The notes beneath the pieces are model-generated. The model was not told where the DNA came from. It worked only from the letters and a program-made list of their open reading frames with translations, and ran no database searches. Positions 54,557 to 62,823 of a DNA stretch of 64,000 nucleotides are shown in pieces; position 1 is the first letter of the stretch, and the number at the start of each line of letters is the position of its first letter. Both the position numbers and the translations under genes were made by a program. The DNA is taken from positions 41,173-105,172 of the forward strand of contig NZ_JXJP01000030.1 of the NCBI RefSeq assembly GCF_000826645.1, read 5' to 3'. Origin of the DNA: Psychroserpens mesophilus (GTDB lineage: Bacteria; Bacteroidota; Bacteroidia; Flavobacteriales; Flavobacteriaceae).

Positions 54557-55132
54557 TTAAGATTTTGAGGATAATACAATGTTTCGGAGTTTTTCCATAC
54601 ATCTGTATTTCTTGTTGCGTACTGAAGCTTCTTCAAGTTGTAATTCTGAAGCAATAACTCTCAGTGACTTTTTTTCATAATAAAAATTTGTTAGTAATTG
54701 TTTGCATGGTTGCCCTAGGTTTTTAAAGGCGTTCATCGTTGTGTTTAAATCACTTTCATTAGTATCTATTTCGTCATCAACGGGTTTTTCTTTTAATTTA
54801 GCTAATGTTTCGTCAGTTAATCCGTTAGTTTTTTTAAACGTACGTGAACGTAAGGTGTCCATCCATTTATTTTTTGCTATTTGATATAAATAGCCTTGTA
54901 AAGCTGTTTCATTTTTAGGTTCGAATTTATTCGCTTTTAAGTTTTTCCAAACCGCAATAAAACTGTCTTGATACAAATCCTTTGCATGATCAATTGAGCC
55001 ACTGTTTTTAAGAACTAAGGCTTCAATTTTGTGATAATTACTCATATAAAACTGTTTTAAAGCAATTTGATCGTTTGCTTTAATAGCTTCTATAAGTTGT
55101 AATTGAGTGTTGGTTTTATGGGCTTCCCTCAT
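54557..55132 (-). CDS. ECF-type RNA polymerase sigma factor
   Basis: A 191-residue sigma-70 family factor. The start is the ATG at 55132 (MREAHKTNTQLQLIEAIKAN); an in-frame ATG at 55180 adds a non-family hydrophobic stretch. Region 2 is at about residues 20-90 (FYMSNYHKIEALVL, HAKDLYQDSFIAVWKNL). Region 4 is at about 130-190 (LGQPCKQLLTNFYYEKKSLR, VIASELQLEEASVRNKKYRC), with a helix-turn-helix. Length and gap between regions fit ECF factors. It is the first gene of the minus-strand operon with the membrane TPR protein and both CHAT genes, which it probably helps to express. Confidence 0.92.
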   Translation of the reverse strand: MREAHKTNTQLQLIEAIKANDQIALKQFYMSNYHKIEALVLKNSGSIDHAKDLYQDSFIAVWKNLKANKFEPKNETALQGYLYQIAKNKWMDTLRSRTFKKTNGLTDETLAKLKEKPVDDEIDTNESDLNTTMNAFKNLGQPCKQLLTNFYYEKKSLRVIASELQLEEASVRNKKYRCMEKLRNIVLSSKS

Positions 55133-55241
55133 GTTAATAGCTAAACAAGAGAAAGATACAACTATTTCAAATTTCAACAAATACTATACTATTAAATCAA
55201 TTTTTTAACGATTAAACGTTTTATTGACATCGAAAACATTA

Positions 55242-56390
55242 CTAATTGTCATCACTGTGTTCTAATTGTTCCCAATTAATGCCATTCGTGGCATTGTCAA
55301 CATTAGGATTCCAATTGGTATTATTGGTGCCAAAGTATTCGTTATTGCTATTCATCCAAACGGTATTATAATAGCCATCAACTTGATACTGGTTACCATT
55401 TTGGTCATTTAAATTACTGCGCTCCCAAATAGCATCGACAGATTTTGCATGTCCAGCATCTGTCATTGCATTTCGTCTTTTCCAGCTTTCATGATTACTA
55501 TCACTTATAGAGCTATATGTTTTTCCGGTATTAATTAGCGACTGTCCTTGAGCACGAATAGCAGCCATACGCTGTTGGTGATTAGCATTGCTTTGTTGAG
55601 ATTTTTGAGCGTAAAATTGATTGTTTTTTTGAATCCAATTCGGATTCACCTGTAAATTTAATAATGCATTGATATAATCTTTTTTAGCTTCTTCGTAAAC
55701 AGCTTTTGGAGCTTCCATTCCATTAAACACATAACCCCAATTCATGCCACCAGCAGTTGGGTAAGAGGTTGAGAAATAACGTATAACTCCTAAAACTTTA
55801 ATACCATTTTGATCTTCCCATTCCGTAACGATACATTCAAATGTTTTGTTTTCTGGTATAGATTTGAAAAGTGCGTTATCCAATTGTTTATCTGCTTGTG
55901 CGAGTTGGGAAAGAGGAAACTGATCTAATAACTTTAGTCCTTTAGATTCAAAAAATGGCTTCAAATCTTCATTGATCACCCGAGTAATGTCTTTAGGTGC
56001 TTTGACTTGATTTCCGTTTTGCTGATAAAAATAATTGAGTTCCTGATTATTGGAATAAAAAAAGCTGTTATAACGTTCGCCATATACTTTTACTCCATTT
56101 TCAGCTTCAAAGAGAATGTTGTCTTTTGAATTATTCAATATGTTCCAAGAATTGGGAATTGGCATTACGCCGAATAACATACCAAATTGCTCGTTTTTTA
56201 TTTTATAAAGTTTAAGCTGTTTTGAAGATTTATTGCGGTCTTCAGATTTAGATTCTGAAGCATTATCTAGACCGATTTCAAAGTTGTTTCCAGTCTCCGT
56301 AGTTGAATTTGAATACAAGCTGGCATCTTTTTGATCATTGCAAGAGAAAAAGAATACAATTGAAATAAGAATTAAATGATGAGTTTTCAT
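55242..56390 (-). CDS. Lipoprotein of unknown function
   Basis: A 382-residue lipoprotein (signal ILISIVFFFSCNDQKD with the lipidated Cys). After an acidic Ser/Asn-rich linker, residues about 60-240 form a globular domain (FGMLFGVMPIPNSWNIL, GGMNWGYVFNGMEAPKAVYE). The last 130 residues are Gln/Asn/Ser-rich with helical repeats (NANHQQRMAAIRAQGQSLIN, NHESWKRRNAMTDAGHAKSV) and end in an Asn-rich strand (QYQVDGYYNTVWMNSNNEYF). I recognise no family. It lies 109 bases upstream of the sigma factor gene on the same strand, so it could belong to the regulon. A perfect 10-base inverted repeat stands in front of its start codon. Confidence 0.72.
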   Translation of the reverse strand: MKTHHLILISIVFFFSCNDQKDASLYSNSTTETGNNFEIGLDNASESKSEDRNKSSKQLKLYKIKNEQFGMLFGVMPIPNSWNILNNSKDNILFEAENGVKVYGERYNSFFYSNNQELNYFYQQNGNQVKAPKDITRVINEDLKPFFESKGLKLLDQFPLSQLAQADKQLDNALFKSIPENKTFECIVTEWEDQNGIKVLGVIRYFSTSYPTAGGMNWGYVFNGMEAPKAVYEEAKKDYINALLNLQVNPNWIQKNNQFYAQKSQQSNANHQQRMAAIRAQGQSLINTGKTYSSISDSNHESWKRRNAMTDAGHAKSVDAIWERSNLNDQNGNQYQVDGYYNTVWMNSNNEYFGTNNTNWNPNVDNATNGINWEQLEHSDDN

Positions 56391-56392
56391 AA

Positions 56393-56425
56393 TACCAATA
56401 GATTAAATTAGCGGTTCTATTGGTA
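56393..56425. promoter_or_regulatory. Inverted repeat in front of the lipoprotein gene
   Basis: TACCAATAGA (56393-56402) and TCTATTGGTA (56416-56425), perfect 10-base arms with a 13-base loop. It begins 3 bases upstream of the start codon (56390). Candidate operator or translation-blocking leader hairpin. Confidence 0.55.
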
Positions 56426-56456
56426 CATCTTGAATGTTTTAAAATGTCATCACTTT

Positions 56457-57422
56457 TTAGGTGACTTTTTCTGAAGAGCTGTATTTTTTTTCCAGTTGAA
56501 AAATCATTTCTTTAGTCATTTGTTCCAGATTGTAGTTGTGTTTCCAATTCCAGTCTAATCTGGCTTGAGTATCATCTATAGATTTAGGCCAGCTGTCTGC
56601 AATTTTTTGTCGGAAATCAGGGTTGTAGCCAATTTTAAAATCTGGAATATGCTTTTTAATTGAAGCAGCGATTTGTTTCGGTGTAAAACTGATGGCAGCC
56701 AGGTTATAAGCTGATCTAATTTTTATAGCTTCGGAAGGTGCTTTCATAATTTGAAGTGTAGCCTCAATAGCATCTTCCATAAACATCATTGGAAGTTCGG
56801 TGTTTTCAGATAAAAAGCAATCATATCTTTTATCGGTTATTGCTTTGTGATAAATTTCAACAGCATAGTCTGTGGTTCCTCCTCCAGGCATAGTTTTCCA
56901 GCTTATGATTCCAGGATATCGGATGCTTCTCACATCGACACCATATTGTTTATGATAATAGTCGCACCAACGTTCTCCAACTTGTTTGGTAATGCCGTAA
57001 ACAGTAGTCGGTTCCATAGTGGTATGCTGAGGTGTTTGAACCGAAGGCGTTGTTGGTCCGAAAACCGCAATACTCGAAGGCCAGAACACTTTTTTAATCA
57101 CACCTTCTTTAGCTAGATTTAAAACATGAAATAAGGAATTCATGTTTAAATCCCATGCCATCATTGGATGCTTTTCACCCGTTGCGCTTAGCATTGCAGC
57201 CATTAAATAAACCGTATCAATATGGTGTTTTTCGATGCAATTTTTTATAGCATTGAAATCTTTTGCGTCAAGAATTTCGAAAGGACCTGAATTGACAACA
57301 TGCGTATTTGAATAATTAATATCACTTGCAACAACATTATCCTTACCATTTATTTCACGAAGTTTTTGGGTCAATTCTGAACCAATCTGACCAGCAGCAC
57401 CAATGATTAATACTTTTGACAT
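56457..57422 (-). CDS. L-threonine 3-dehydrogenase, short-chain (epimerase-like) type
   Basis: A 321-residue NAD-dependent enzyme of the extended SDR fold. The ATG at 57422 (MSKVLIIGAAGQIGSEL) is chosen over the longer frame, as it starts the Rossmann fold with GxxGxxG. Active-site parts are SSIAVFG (Ser) and TVYGITKQVGERWCDYYH (Tyr-x3-Lys). The blocks MLSATGEKHPMMAWDLNMNS and RYPGIISWKTMPGGGTTDYA are characteristic of bacterial SDR-type threonine dehydrogenases, and so is SWPKSIDD near the end. It oxidises L-threonine to 2-amino-3-ketobutyrate in the cytoplasm. A single-gene unit with its own promoter. Confidence 0.92.
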   Translation of the reverse strand: MSKVLIIGAAGQIGSELTQKLREINGKDNVVASDINYSNTHVVNSGPFEILDAKDFNAIKNCIEKHHIDTVYLMAAMLSATGEKHPMMAWDLNMNSLFHVLNLAKEGVIKKVFWPSSIAVFGPTTPSVQTPQHTTMEPTTVYGITKQVGERWCDYYHKQYGVDVRSIRYPGIISWKTMPGGGTTDYAVEIYHKAITDKRYDCFLSENTELPMMFMEDAIEATLQIMKAPSEAIKIRSAYNLAAISFTPKQIAASIKKHIPDFKIGYNPDFRQKIADSWPKSIDDTQARLDWNWKHNYNLEQMTKEMIFQLEKKYSSSEKVT

Positions 57423-57449
57423 ATATTTTACATACTTATTAATGTGAAC

Positions 57450-57480
57450 CAAAAATACTAAGAATAAAAAGGACAAAAAA
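57450..57480 (-). promoter_or_regulatory. Promoter of the threonine dehydrogenase gene
   Basis: On the minus strand: TTTT (-33, 3 of 4), 19 bases, TATTTTTG (-7, perfect). The start point is near 57443, about 21 bases upstream of the ATG at 57422. Confidence 0.6.
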
Positions 57481-57590
57481 CTATAATGCTCAAAATTAAC
57501 AACACTTTATTTTTTGTTAAAATCGAAGGTTATAATCATTAAAGTACATTCGCTTTAAGTATATTTACATTCAAATTAAGGTATTTGTTT

Positions 57591-58115
57591 ATGCGTCTTT
57601 ATTTAATATTTCTTTGTTTTATAGGTGTGAGTCTTGTTGGTTGTAAAACAGATACACAAGAACCCGAAATAGAAATAACTCAAGAAGATAAGTCATCTAA
57701 AACCATCACAAAAAAAGAGATTGAAAGTCTCAAGTATAACGATTACGGATTGAGTAATGATGCAAAAAAGGCCGTAAACGATTGGCAAAAATATCAGGAG
57801 CTAAACACCCAAATAGAGTATTTAAAAAAAGCAGATTTGTCATTCCTAAAGAGCGATATCTCTTTAATTACCACTTTTATCAATGACTTTAGTGCCGAAA
57901 TTCCCAAAGCTATCAATACCAACGAAATCAATTCCAGAATAACAGCCTTGCAAACCAAGTTACTTAAATTAAATAGCCTATTACTGCTCGATAATATTTC
58001 AAAAGATGAACAATTTGAAGGCTTAAAAGAAGTTTTTATAGCCTTCTCTAATCTTAATCTTCAAATCAATAAAAAGCTTGAGTTTGAGAAGAATAATATT
58101 TCTAAACCAGATTAA
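57591..58115 (+). CDS. Small lipoprotein of unknown function
   Basis: A 174-residue lipoprotein from the ATG at 57591 (a TTG at 57585 is a less likely start). Signal LYLIFLCFIGVSLVGCKTDT with an ideal lipobox (LVGC). The mature protein is acidic, then helical with heptad-like Leu/Ile/Lys patterns (AVNDWQKYQELNTQIEYLKK, LQTKLLKLNSLLLLDNISKD), so it is probably a coiled or helical-bundle periplasmic protein. No family recognised. It is followed by the M13 peptidase gene after 115 bases that contain a 7-base inverted repeat. Confidence 0.75.
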   Translation: MRLYLIFLCFIGVSLVGCKTDTQEPEIEITQEDKSSKTITKKEIESLKYNDYGLSNDAKKAVNDWQKYQELNTQIEYLKKADLSFLKSDISLITTFINDFSAEIPKAINTNEINSRITALQTKLLKLNSLLLLDNISKDEQFEGLKEVFIAFSNLNLQINKKLEFEKNNISKPD

Positions 58116-58149
58116 TTCTTAAACAAATAAATGTTATTAATCTTAATGT

Positions 58150-58168
58150 TTTGTTAATATGTAACAAA
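58150..58168. promoter_or_regulatory. Inverted repeat TTTGTTA-N5-TAACAAA
   Basis: Perfect 7-base arms around ATATG, 63 bases before the ATG of the M13 peptidase. It may be an operator, or part of the -33 region, since TTTG stands at 58150-58153. Confidence 0.4.
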
Positions 58169-58230
58169 TGCTGCTTTCAGGCTTCTAATTAATAACTAAT
58201 TTTAAATCAAATTAACACACAAAACACATT

Positions 58231-60294
58231 ATGAAAACTAATATCAAGAGTATTTTGATAGTTTCTGTATTGGCAGTATTTGCATTTATAGGATGTAAAG
58301 AAGAACCAAAAGAAGGAACAGCAATGGTTGAGACTATTCCTGGAATTAATCTCGACAACATGGACACCTCTGTGAGTCCAAAAGATGATTTTTACAATTA
58401 TGTAAATGGTAAATGGGCTAAAAACACTCAAATCCCTGAAGAGGAAACACGTTGGGGTGGCTTTGGTGTATTGAGAAAAGATACTAGAGAGGACGTTTTA
58501 GAAATTTTAAAAACTTCCAAAGAATTAGGAAAATACGAAGAAGGAAGTGACCAAAAAAAAGCATTACTTATTTTCGAATCTGAGTTAGATACCATTGCTC
58601 GTAATGAAGCTGGTATCACACCATTAAAACCTATTCTAGAAAAAATCAATAGTATTAACAGTCTTTCAGATATGCAAACTATAGAAGCTACAACAATGGG
58701 TGTTGCTTCTCCTTTTGCAGGTCTTGGTGCTGGTCCAGATTTAAATGACAGTAGTATGAATACAGCTTGGGTTGGTCCTGGAGGGACAGGATTACAGCGT
58801 GATTATTATTTAGATCAAGATGCAAAATCAAAAGAAATAAGAGGGAAATACAAGGCTCATGTGTCAAGAATGCTTCAATTTATTGATTATAGCAAAGAAG
58901 ATGCAGATGCAGCTGCCGTTAAAATCCTTGAAATGGAAACTGAATTAGTTGAACCAAGACTGGATAAAGTTGCTGCAAGAGATACAAGAAATTACAACAA
59001 TCCAAGATCGCTTTCTCAATTGCAAGAAATGTGTCCTGCAATCGATTGGTCAAAAATGATTAATGATCTTGGAATTAAAAAAGAAATAGATACAATTCTT
59101 GTTGCTCAGCCTAAATATATGGTAGCTTTAAATGATTTTTTAAAGGCCACATCAATAGAAGATATCAAAACGTTGATGACTTGGACAACACTTGATAATG
59201 CTGCGGGTTTTTTAACAACGGAAATTGAAAGAGCAAACTGGGAGTTTTATTCAAAAACTTTAGGTGGTGCAAAAAAACAGCGATCTGCTGAAGAACGTGC
59301 GCTTGGAACTGTAACAGGTTCAGTTGGAGAAGCAATTGGTAAATTATATGTTGAAGCTAAATTTCCACCTGAAGCTAAAGAAAAAGCTGAAAAAATGATT
59401 GCCAATGTAATTTCGGCATTTCAAAACAGAATACAGAATTTAGATTGGATGACTGATGAAACAAAAGCCAAAGCGATTGAGAAATTGGATAAATTTACTG
59501 TAAAAATAGCGTATCCTGATGAGTGGGAAGATTATTCAGCCTTAATGGTTAAAGAAGGGAATACCTATGCTGAAAATATGATGGCTGTTGGTAAATGGGC
59601 ATTTGAGAAAAATTTATCTGAAATAGGTGAGCCTATTGACAAATCAGAGTGGGGAATGCCACCTCAAATGGTAAATGCTTACTTTAATCCAATTAATAAC
59701 GAAATTGTATTTCCTGCAGCAATTTTGCAACCTCCGTTTTATAATTATACAGCTGATGATGCCGTAAATTACGGTGGAATTGGAGCAGTTATCGGACATG
59801 AAATTTCTCATGCCTTTGATGATTCTGGCGCTCGTTTTGACGCTGACGGAAACTTAAAAAACTGGTGGACAGACAAAGACCTGGAAGAATTTACAAAACG
59901 AGGTAATGCATTAGCTGAACAATACAGCGCTATTGAAGTTATGGATAGTGTATTCATTAATGGGAAATATACTTTAGGGGAAAATATTGGTGATCTTGGT
60001 GGTGTGCTTGGTGCTTATGACGGATTGCAATTGCATTTTAAAGAAAACGGAAGACCAGAAAATATTGATGGTTTTACACCAGAACAACGTTTCTTTATGT
60101 CTTGGGCAACAGTTTGGAGAACCTTAACAAGAGATGACGAAATGAGAAGACTTATTAAAACTGATACACATTCTCCAGGAATTGTGAGAGCTACACAACC
60201 TTTAAAAAATATTGATGCGTTTTATGAAGCATTTGATATTAAAGAAGGTGATGCCATGTGGTTGGCTCCAGAAGATAGAGTCAGAATTTGGTAA
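58231..60294 (+). CDS. M13-family (neprilysin/PepO-like) zinc metallopeptidase lipoprotein
   Basis: A 687-residue endopeptidase. The N-terminus is a lipoprotein signal (VLAVFAFIGCKEEPK). Residues about 45-430 are the M13 N-terminal domain (VSPKDDFYNYVNGKWAKN; the typical WVGPGGTGLQRDYYLD). The catalytic domain shows the zinc motif HEISH at 523-527 (VIGHEISHAFDDSG), the third ligand Glu584 (GENIGDLGG), and the substrate-binding NAYFNPINNEIVFPAAILQ and LKNIDAFYEAFDIKEGD. These are all M13 landmarks. It probably cuts small peptides at the outer membrane or in the periplasm. The terminator follows after 18 bases. Confidence 0.96.
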   Translation: MKTNIKSILIVSVLAVFAFIGCKEEPKEGTAMVETIPGINLDNMDTSVSPKDDFYNYVNGKWAKNTQIPEEETRWGGFGVLRKDTREDVLEILKTSKELGKYEEGSDQKKALLIFESELDTIARNEAGITPLKPILEKINSINSLSDMQTIEATTMGVASPFAGLGAGPDLNDSSMNTAWVGPGGTGLQRDYYLDQDAKSKEIRGKYKAHVSRMLQFIDYSKEDADAAAVKILEMETELVEPRLDKVAARDTRNYNNPRSLSQLQEMCPAIDWSKMINDLGIKKEIDTILVAQPKYMVALNDFLKATSIEDIKTLMTWTTLDNAAGFLTTEIERANWEFYSKTLGGAKKQRSAEERALGTVTGSVGEAIGKLYVEAKFPPEAKEKAEKMIANVISAFQNRIQNLDWMTDETKAKAIEKLDKFTVKIAYPDEWEDYSALMVKEGNTYAENMMAVGKWAFEKNLSEIGEPIDKSEWGMPPQMVNAYFNPINNEIVFPAAILQPPFYNYTADDAVNYGGIGAVIGHEISHAFDDSGARFDADGNLKNWWTDKDLEEFTKRGNALAEQYSAIEVMDSVFINGKYTLGENIGDLGGVLGAYDGLQLHFKENGRPENIDGFTPEQRFFMSWATVWRTLTRDDEMRRLIKTDTHSPGIVRATQPLKNIDAFYEAFDIKEGDAMWLAPEDRVRIW

Positions 60295-60310
60295 TCAAAT
60301 TAAAATAATT

Positions 60311-60350
60311 GAAAAAGGCTGTCCCTTAATAAGGACAGCCTTTTCTTTTT
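60311..60350. terminator. Bidirectional Rho-independent terminator
   Basis: Stem AAAAGGCTGTCC (60313-60324) / GGACAGCCTTTT (60333-60344) with an A run before and T-rich tail after. It serves the M13 gene on the plus strand and, by its flanking A tract, also the hflX gene on the minus strand. Confidence 0.9.
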
Positions 60351-60358
60351 AAAGTTAA

Positions 60359-61579
60359 TTATTGTTCTTTCTCTTCTTCTTCGTAATCAGGATATAAAAA
60401 ATGATTGTAAGGAAAACGGGTCACATGAATTTCTCTTACTTCATCATAGACTCGTTTTTTAAATACATCCAAATTTTTCTTATTCAGTGCAGAAATAAAC
60501 AAAGCATTATTACCAACTTTATTCATCCATGTTTTTTTCCACTCTTCTAAGGTGTAATGTGCTGAAGTTTTTTCAGTAATTAAATCATCTTCATCTAGCG
60601 GTTCTGCTTTATAAACATCAATTTTATTAAACACCATGATAGTGGGTTTGTCTGAACTATCAATCTCTCCAAGAATTTTGTTTACAGAATCTATGTGTTC
60701 TTCAAAATTTGGGTGAGAAATATCGACAACATGTAATAGTAAATCTGCTTCCCTAACTTCGTCAAGTGTGCTTTTAAAAGATTCGACTAGTTGCGTTGGA
60801 AGTTTTCTGATAAAACCAACAGTATCGGTTAGTAAAAAAGGTAAGTTCTGAATAACCACTTTTCTAACGGTCGTATCAAGCGTTGCAAATAACTTGTTTT
60901 CAGCAAAGACATCACTTTTACTAATGACGTTCATTAATGTAGATTTTCCAACATTGGTATAGCCAACGAGTGCGACTCTTACCATTTTACCACGATTACC
61001 ACGTTGAACTGACATTTGTTTGTCAATGGTTTTTATTTTGGCTTTTAGTAAAGCAATTTTGTCTCTAACAATACGTCTATCTGTTTCAATTTCAGTTTCA
61101 CCAGGACCACGCATTCCAATACCACCTTTTTGTCGTTCAAGGTGTGTCCACATACCTTTTAATCTTGGTAATAAATATTCACATTGCGCAAGTTCTACCT
61201 GAGTTCTGGCATAACTTGTAGTTGCTCTCTGAGCAAAAATATCTAAAATAAGATTGGTGCGGTCAAGCACTTTGCAGCCTAGAATTTTACTGATATTACG
61301 TTCTTGAGCTGCAGATAATTCATCGTCAAAAATAGCAGTTCCAACATCATTATCTTTAATGAAATTTTCCACTTCCTCCATTTTACCTGAACCAATAAAC
61401 GTTTTTGGATTAGGCATATCCATTTTTTGAGTAAAACGCTTCAATACTTCGCCACCTGCAGTATAAGTAAGAAACTCTAACTCATCTAAATATTCTTTAG
61501 AACGCTCTTCATCTTGATCTTTAGTAATGACTCCTATGAGTACGGCTTTTTCAAGCTCTATGTCTTTTTTTTCTATCAT
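60359..61579 (-). CDS. hflX: GTPase HflX
   Basis: A 406-residue ribosome-binding GTPase. The N-terminal HflX domain covers residues about 10-190 (EYLDELEFLTYTAGGEVL, PNPKTFIGSGKMEEV, IFDDELSAAQERNI), followed by the glycine-rich linker GGIGMRGPGETEIETDRR. The G domain has G1 GYTNVGKSTLMN, G2 LFATLDTTVR, G3 DTVGFIRKLP and G4 FNKIDVYK. HflX splits stalled ribosomes under stress. A C-terminal Glu-rich tail (DYEEEEKEQ) ends the protein. It is a single-gene unit, divergent from the EEP gene, with a -7 element at 61595-61602. Confidence 0.97.
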   Translation of the reverse strand: MIEKKDIELEKAVLIGVITKDQDEERSKEYLDELEFLTYTAGGEVLKRFTQKMDMPNPKTFIGSGKMEEVENFIKDNDVGTAIFDDELSAAQERNISKILGCKVLDRTNLILDIFAQRATTSYARTQVELAQCEYLLPRLKGMWTHLERQKGGIGMRGPGETEIETDRRIVRDKIALLKAKIKTIDKQMSVQRGNRGKMVRVALVGYTNVGKSTLMNVISKSDVFAENKLFATLDTTVRKVVIQNLPFLLTDTVGFIRKLPTQLVESFKSTLDEVREADLLLHVVDISHPNFEEHIDSVNKILGEIDSSDKPTIMVFNKIDVYKAEPLDEDDLITEKTSAHYTLEEWKKTWMNKVGNNALFISALNKKNLDVFKKRVYDEVREIHVTRFPYNHFLYPDYEEEEKEQ

Positions 61580-61594
61580 AAATTAAAATATTCA

Positions 61595-61602
61595 CAAAGT
61601 TA
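61595..61602 (-). promoter_or_regulatory. Putative -7 element of hflX
   Basis: The minus strand reads TAACTTTG (TAnnTTTG), 16 bases before the ATG at 61579. No -33 element at standard spacing. Confidence 0.45.
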
Positions 61603-61614
61603 CATAATTGAAAG

Positions 61615-61645
61615 TATGTGGATTGTATTTTAAAATTTAAATTTG
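61615..61645 (+). promoter_or_regulatory. Promoter of the EEP gene directly at its start codon
   Basis: TATG (-33, 3 of 4 matches), exactly 19 bases, TAAATTTG (-7, perfect). The -7 ends 4 bases before the GTG at 61650, so the transcript probably starts at or right next to the start codon. Confidence 0.6.
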
Positions 61646-61649
61646 TCTC

Positions 61650-62615
61650 GTGGAAAAAGAAAGTAGAATAGAACACCAATATACGATAGCATTTTACAAC
61701 GTTGAGAACCTTTTTGATATTAAAGATAATGGGTTTACACATGACAATGATTTTTTGCCGCACGCAGCCAAGCGATGGACGAAAAAACGCTATGAAAATA
61801 AACTATATAAACTCTCAGATGTTATTTCTAAAATTGGGTTTAATAATCTCAAAAAACCACCTACAATAATAGGAATAGCAGAAGCTGAAAACAAAAAAGT
61901 ACTTCTAGATCTTATTAATACCGAAAATTTAAAGAATTATAATTATGACATTGTACATTATGATTCTAAAGATGAAAGAGGAATTGACGTCGGTTTTATT
62001 TACAACAAAGATGAATTTGAATTAGAGTATTCGAAGCCTTTTTCGATTTATTTAGAAAAAGAGGATGGTATTCAGGATTTTACTAGAGATATATTGTGGG
62101 TTTCTGGAAAATTAAATGGTGAGTTCATGCACTGTATAGTCAATCACTGGCCATCTCGTCGTGATGGACAAGAAGAATCATCTCTAAATAGAATAGCTGC
62201 ATCTCAGAAAGTACTAGAAATCATTGGATTAATTAACGAAAATGAAAGTAATCCGAAAATAATTGTCATGGGTGATTTTAATGATAACCCAAACAATGAA
62301 AGTGTAAAAATGCTCACTGAAAAGGGACAATTGTTTAATCCTATGAAAACCTTAGTATCGTATGCACGAGGGACTCAAAATCATAACTTCAGATGGAATG
62401 TGTTTGATCAAATATTATTTTCAACAAATTTTTTTGAAACGGATAATTCGAGTTTAAAATTTGAATTCGCAAATATTTTTGATGAAAAATTTCTTACTCA
62501 GTATCATGGCAAATTTAAAGGACAACCTTTTAGAACTTATGTGGGAAAAAAGTATAAAGGTGGATTTAGTGATCATTTTCCGGTGTACATACAATTAAGC
62601 AAGATGAATTCATAG
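61650..62615 (+). CDS. Endonuclease/exonuclease/phosphatase (EEP) family protein
   Basis: A 321-residue EEP-fold enzyme. The first strand (YTIAFYNVENLFDI) carries the conserved Asn, then come GIAEAENKKVL (catalytic Glu), DERGIDVGFIYNK, CIVNHWPSRRDGQEES (catalytic His), VMGDFNDNPNNES (Asp and Asn) and the closing GGFSDHFPVY (Asp-His). The metal site is complete. There is no signal peptide, unlike many secreted relatives, so it is probably cytoplasmic; the substrate (nucleic acid or phospho-ester) is open. The start must be GTG at 61650: no ATG lies between it and the first conserved strand. Confidence 0.93.
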   Translation: MEKESRIEHQYTIAFYNVENLFDIKDNGFTHDNDFLPHAAKRWTKKRYENKLYKLSDVISKIGFNNLKKPPTIIGIAEAENKKVLLDLINTENLKNYNYDIVHYDSKDERGIDVGFIYNKDEFELEYSKPFSIYLEKEDGIQDFTRDILWVSGKLNGEFMHCIVNHWPSRRDGQEESSLNRIAASQKVLEIIGLINENESNPKIIVMGDFNDNPNNESVKMLTEKGQLFNPMKTLVSYARGTQNHNFRWNVFDQILFSTNFFETDNSSLKFEFANIFDEKFLTQYHGKFKGQPFRTYVGKKYKGGFSDHFPVYIQLSKMNS

Positions 62616-62823
62616 GCAAAATCTTTTTATCGATAAAAACAGCACTTTATCTATTATAACAATGTTAAGGCTTTCTTAATAGCCATTTTTTTTATCTTCG
62701 GTTACTTATTTGCTCCTGTTCTTACAATGTTTAACCTTATTTACTTAGTCTCAATCTTGAGTATCTGAGTCTAATTTGTTTAATACCAATAATTTATATA
62801 AAATAATTAATAGTATACATCAC

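Noticed and set aside
54553..54654. Longer N-terminus of the membrane TPR protein
   Set aside because: It would overlap the sigma factor gene by about 98 bases and has no family features; the TTG four bases after the sigma stop fits better.
62624..62639. Palindrome TTTTTATCGATAAAAA after the EEP gene
   Set aside because: AT-rich, weak as a stem and without a T tract; may be chance.
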